Program-made: the position numbers and the translations under genes
Source of the DNA: Utricularia gibba
Taxonomy: Eukaryota; Streptophyta; Magnoliopsida; Lamiales; Lentibulariaceae
Assembly (NCBI GenBank): GCA_002189035.1
Contig: NEEC01000009.1
Coordinates: forward strand, 1,550,001 to 1,614,000
Direction: 5' to 3'
DNA: 64,000 bases
The notes under the pieces: model-generated
Databases searched by the model: none
Told to the model about the DNA's origin: nothing
The model's input: only the letters and a program-made list of their open reading frames with translations
Shown: piece after piece, positions 60,512-64,000 of the stretch
How the letters are laid out: every line of letters starts with the position of its first letter
How positions within the stretch are numbered: position 1 is the stretch's first letter

Positions 60512-61758
60512 TCACACCATGGGTGGATACTGCTTTGCCTGGCTGCGCACCCTCCTCCTGTACTCAACTTGATCCTGCACCATCCAACAACCATCGTCCT
60601 TACACTCAAGTTGCTTAAGTAAAACCAAACCATCAACTACTATTAACCTGGATGAAGAGATGGTATCCTTCGGTTTGCGCAGGATCACCGGGATTGGGCT
60701 GATCCAACAGGTCTTGTATCCCCACCAAGATCTGCTTCACTGAGATTGCAGGGCGCCATCCCTACACAGGAGAGTGCAGCCACTGGATATCGCACGTGTG
60801 TTGTCAGCAATAAAAGGAAAAGGAAAATGGGCTTACATTATCCTCGTTGAGGATGGAGAGGCACACGGTCCCTGATGGGTATACGTTTGGATGGAAAAAA
60901 CCCGGGGGGAATTTGCACTTGGGAGGTTTACTTGGGTAGTCTTCGGTGAACTGCAACGTCAAGGGATAGAAGCCGCCCTCCCAATCCGTCTGCCAAGGAA
61001 GGAAATTGTGAGACGAAGTCAATTGGTTTTGGACCCTTGTGATATTATGTGTGGAAAAATGACTCTCTTTTTCTAATAAAACAAAGTATGAACTGACAAC
61101 TGACAGGATGCTTCCCCTTTCCGTTTTAAATCAAAGCAATTATTGGGTCAATCTGACAGCATGACCCCCCCCCCCCCTTTTTACTCCCGGTTAACAGGCA
61201 TTTATCAGTTTCCCTGACGACTCTTGTTTGTGCACACACAAGTGGATCAAGAATCAGCCATTGAAAAAAAGGTTGATCAAGAACCAATCAGCAAAACCCA
61301 AAAGAAAGATATGAATCTAGTGCAGGTTTTCATTCTCAAATGATTTCTGTATATCAGAAATTTAGTATGATCATTCAACGTGTATGCATCTTTCTTTGCT
61401 TGGGGTGTTGTGCGCTAGTTCTTTGGAGTGAAGAGCATGATTGAAGGAGGCAAAATAGGGAGGGGGTTTGATACAATACAATACACACAGAGTACGTACC
61501 CCTGTTTTGCCAGGAATGATGCAGTGCCAAAGCATCAAGTTGACCGTACCATCATGCGACGTCTCCGGCTTGGCGACGAAACCCTGCTCAACAAAGTCAA
61601 AGAAATAACTACAAACCCTAGAACGAAATACGGATCGCATCAGATAGATGTCCAAAGAAGTCGAATCAGAGCGCAAGTAGAGTCGGTACATGGGGATGGT
61701 TCTTCCTCCACGATTTACGCTCCTCCGTCAAACGCCCCCGGGCAATTCCGCCGGACAT
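60512..61758 (-). CDS. SCE1: SUMO-conjugating enzyme E2 (SCE1/UBC9)
   Basis: Accepts SUMO from the SAE1/SAE2 E1 and passes it to target lysines, often at psi-K-x-E sites. Five exons, 61758-61690, 61583-61500, 60989-60837, 60761-60648 and 60574-60512, sum to exactly 160 codons plus stop, the family length. N-terminus [23 protein letters not shown] holds the SUMO/E1 contact helix. The catalytic segment is [18 protein letters not shown], with the active Cys after GTV and the HPN motif upstream. The C-terminus ends [12 protein letters not shown]. All junctions keep phase and no residue needed for catalysis is missing. Intron 2 carries a C13 run. Confidence 0.96.
61165..61177. repeat. Thirteen-base C homopolymer in an SCE1 intron
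   Basis: Uninterrupted run of 13 C followed by five T. Such runs are poorly resolved by several sequencing methods, so length is uncertain. Confidence 0.9.
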
Positions 61759-62306
61759 CGCCTCAATTCGTCTTCACACAGCACGGCACAATTCCTCCTC
61801 GCCGTGCCCTTCCTTATAAGCGAATTGGACGGTCGAGATTCCATCTGACGGGACAAAAATTAAGAGTAAAAAGACAAGCAGCGCGAGCGACCGAAGATAT
61901 TATTGTTTTTTAGGGACTGCATGACTTTATCAAAAGAAAAAGGAAAACTGATCATATCCACACCCAGAAAAGTCAAATTCCCTTCCATGGAGGCCGTGTC
62001 AAGTACGCAACTGCCGCCTTCCAACTGGACACCAAGCGACACGGATCCGTCGTCCCTTTTGCTCCACTATTGCAGTTCTCCGACAAAAAAAGGAGCTCAG
62101 GCGTGTTCATGGCTAATGTCGCCGGCGTTGGAGGGAAACCCACATTTTGCGCCCCTCGGAACTCGAACCAGGAGGGGCTCTGGAGAGACCGGAGTTTTAA
62201 TGTAATTTCAAGTAAAATAGCCATTAAGTTTAATGGATAGGAGCTGGGGGGTTGCTGTTGTGTAGTGCGGTCCTTCATAGGCTATTTGAAAGGGAAAATT
62301 CCATTT
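61759..62306. other. SCE1 promoter and receptor kinase 3' region
   Basis: About 550 bases. No gene seen. The complement carries CCCCTC...GAGGGG around a GGTTCGAG (about 62140-62165), a small hairpin that is not a tRNA. Confidence 0.5.
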
Positions 62307-64000
62307 CTAGGAGTCACTGGAACCAACGCCTACAATTTCCTTGACATTGTTGATCATTTTCAGCACCTGCCACATCGTTGGCCGCTGCTCAGGAGATGTG
62401 ATGCTGCAGAAGCTAGCGACCTCAACCAGCATCCTAAGCCTCATGTCATCCTCTCCCTCGTTGTCTCGCATTGCCCGAACCCAGTCGGGCAAGTCCGGTG
62501 GTGCTAGAAGCGGGTGCTGGGATGGATGCTTCCCTGAGAGGAGCTCCAGAAGTAGGACCCCAAAAGCATATACATCAGACTTCGGAGTAGAAAAATGGGC
62601 AGATTTTCGAGTTTCGGGTGCTCGATAGTTGTCTGACTCTTGATCGTTATCCAAGGAAGTGTAGACGATAGGAGAAAGGCAGTAGTCAGCCAAGCAGGCC
62701 TCGAAATCGGACCCCAGAAGAACATTGGAGGACTTGAGGTTGCCATGGATGAACCTTGATGCTTGATGGATGTAAGCCAGGCCTTTTGCCACATCCTCTG
62801 CAATTTTGAGGCAGGATGTCCAGTGTAGAGGCTTTCCCTTGGTCGATCTCGAACCTGCAACACCAAACAGTAGACAACGAAATGTTAGCTACAAACTACC
62901 CCCTCTCCACTCACTAGGTGAGACAATAGTGTAGTTACACATGTAAATGACATGCAATTTTCAACAAAATCTCGCATGGTTCCAAGACTGAATCAGGACA
63001 TACAATATTTCAGAGTAACATGATCAATTGGAATGTTAAACATACAGTGCAGAGCCTGTAAAATCTCCCCACCTTTGCTGTTCAACGTAAGGATGCATAT
63101 AACTATACTAACTACACAGGGTGCTTCTCAGAAAGCAGAAAAAGAGTTACCATGAATCAGATTGAACAAGCTTCCATTGGGTTGGTAATCATAGATTATC
63201 AATCTTTCTTGTTTGGCTCGAAAATAAGCTCTGATAGGAACCAAATTTGGATGTCTGAGAACTCCAACGGATTCCATGTGTTGCTCAAATGCTTCCTCAC
63301 TGATAATCGCGGTTTTTCTTGAATCCAATCTCTTCAGAGATACCGCGAATTGGTTTGCCATCACAGCTTTATATGTCGTACCAATGGTGCCTCTTCCTAA
63401 AAGCTCAGCTGAGGCCTTCATCAGTTGATCCAAAGTGTATTGTTCTTCCTCCACTGAAAAGAATTTCAAATTCCCTCCTGCAAATCGGTTGCCGACGTTT
63501 TTTCTGACTCCGGAGGTGTTTTCAGGTTGGATTGAGAAGAATGATGTCGTTTCACTCGAAGCTTTTAGATCCGCAGTTCTTTCTTCTGCCTTGAATTGAA
63601 TCTGCAACGTCTCTTCACTTTCCTCTTCTCTCCTTCTGTTTTTGAAAAGTGCAAATACACTCACCAATACAGCAATGAGAATCAGAGTTCCTGTAAACAA
63701 GCCAAGAATCAGCCCCAATTTAACACGACGCTTTCTTTTATCTGGAGTAGACGTCCCAGATGATTGTGCGTTTTGCAAAAGGGGTGATGGAGAAGGCAAT
63801 GGGACAGCGGCGGCGGAGGAGGAAGATGTGTTGAAAAAATCTGAATGCCGACAAGGAACATTGACGACTTCCCCACACAAGTTAGGATTATGCAGAAACG
63901 AAAATATGGTGAGTTTCTTCAAGGTTGGGGTCAAAGGAATTTGACCAGAAAGATTGTTATGCGAAACATTGAACACCGTCAAATTCGTCTGATTCAACGG
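62307..64000 (-). CDS. LRR receptor-like pseudokinase, partial (N-terminal LRRs outside window)
   Basis: Plasma-membrane receptor-like kinase of the LRR-III type, close to At5g67200/At3g50230. Exons 64000-63151 (continuing right) and 62854-62307, joined in phase (IH|GSRSTK). Visible order: end of the last LRR ([13 protein letters not shown]), the Cys-pair cap ([13 protein letters not shown]), Ser/Pro linker, membrane span ([22 protein letters not shown]) with basic stop-transfer KNRRR, juxtamembrane, then kinase: [21 protein letters not shown] with the ATP Lys, [17 protein letters not shown]. The catalytic loop reads IHGNLKSSN (HGN instead of HRD) and the DFG position reads DYC, so the catalytic Asp and Gly are lost. 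It should be a pseudokinase working through partners. C-terminal lobe [19 protein letters not shown] and [11 protein letters not shown] are normal. Confidence 0.9.

Noticed and set aside
62140-62170. GGTTCGAG flanked by CCCCTC/GAGGGG on the minus strand
   Set aside because: Looks like a T-arm hairpin alone; no acceptor, D or anticodon arms.

Overview
This is nuclear DNA of a flowering plant, most likely a eudicot or an early-diverging relative. Genes are split by short GT-AG introns, intergenic DNA is very AT-rich, and the proteins are plant-specific: a RALF peptide, an HSFB factor, CURLY LEAF, a remorin, a DAD1-type lipase and a plant LRR receptor kinase. I recognise fifteen protein-coding genes. 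No reverse transcriptase, transposase, tRNA, rRNA or CRISPR array was seen, so this is an ordinary gene-rich euchromatic segment.

Layout. 1-1679 (-): 3'-truncated 4-coumarate-CoA ligase-like gene. 3634-4133 (+): small plant-conserved protein. 5058-12708 (+): very large uncharacterised coiled-coil protein (At3g50370 type). 13269-14286 (-): HSFB1-type heat stress factor with a conserved peptide uORF in its leader. 18603-19790 (+): uncharacterised SMI1/KNR4-like protein. 22229-23620 (+): remorin. 23621-32079: gene-free AT-rich block. 32178-33452 (+): DAD1-like phospholipase A1. 34029-34421 (+): RALF34-like peptide. 35711-43939 (+): catalytic subunit of DNA polymerase alpha. Then six genes lie head-to-tail on the minus strand: nicotinate phosphoribosyltransferase (44207-47829), GPI-type PI-PLC X-domain protein (48425-50436), CURLY LEAF (51328-56653), a two-RRM protein (57473-60111), SUMO E2 SCE1 (60512-61758) and a receptor-like pseudokinase (62307 to beyond the right edge).

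The genes do not form a pathway. Their order instead matches, from memory, the related Arabidopsis segments around At5g67020-At5g67200, At4g36940-At4g36990, At3g50230-At3g50370 and At2g23380-At2g23420, so the window looks like one unfractionated copy of an ancient block later duplicated and thinned. Two chromatin/replication genes known to interact genetically, ICU2 (polymerase alpha) and CLF, lie about 7 kb apart.

Two things stand out. (1) The HSFB1 leader carries a 38-codon uORF ending in the conserved Trp/Phe/Leu-rich peptide known from the Arabidopsis TBF1/HSFB1 leader. (2) At least eleven single-base breaks interrupt otherwise well-conserved frames in five genes. All are one base short and all can be closed by one extra G or C, mostly at a G/C run. 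This points to assembly or sequencing error rather than eleven real mutations, and automatic gene models here will be split. I found no clearly novel system; the least described genes are the large coiled-coil protein, the SMI1/KNR4-like protein and the small 3634-4133 protein.
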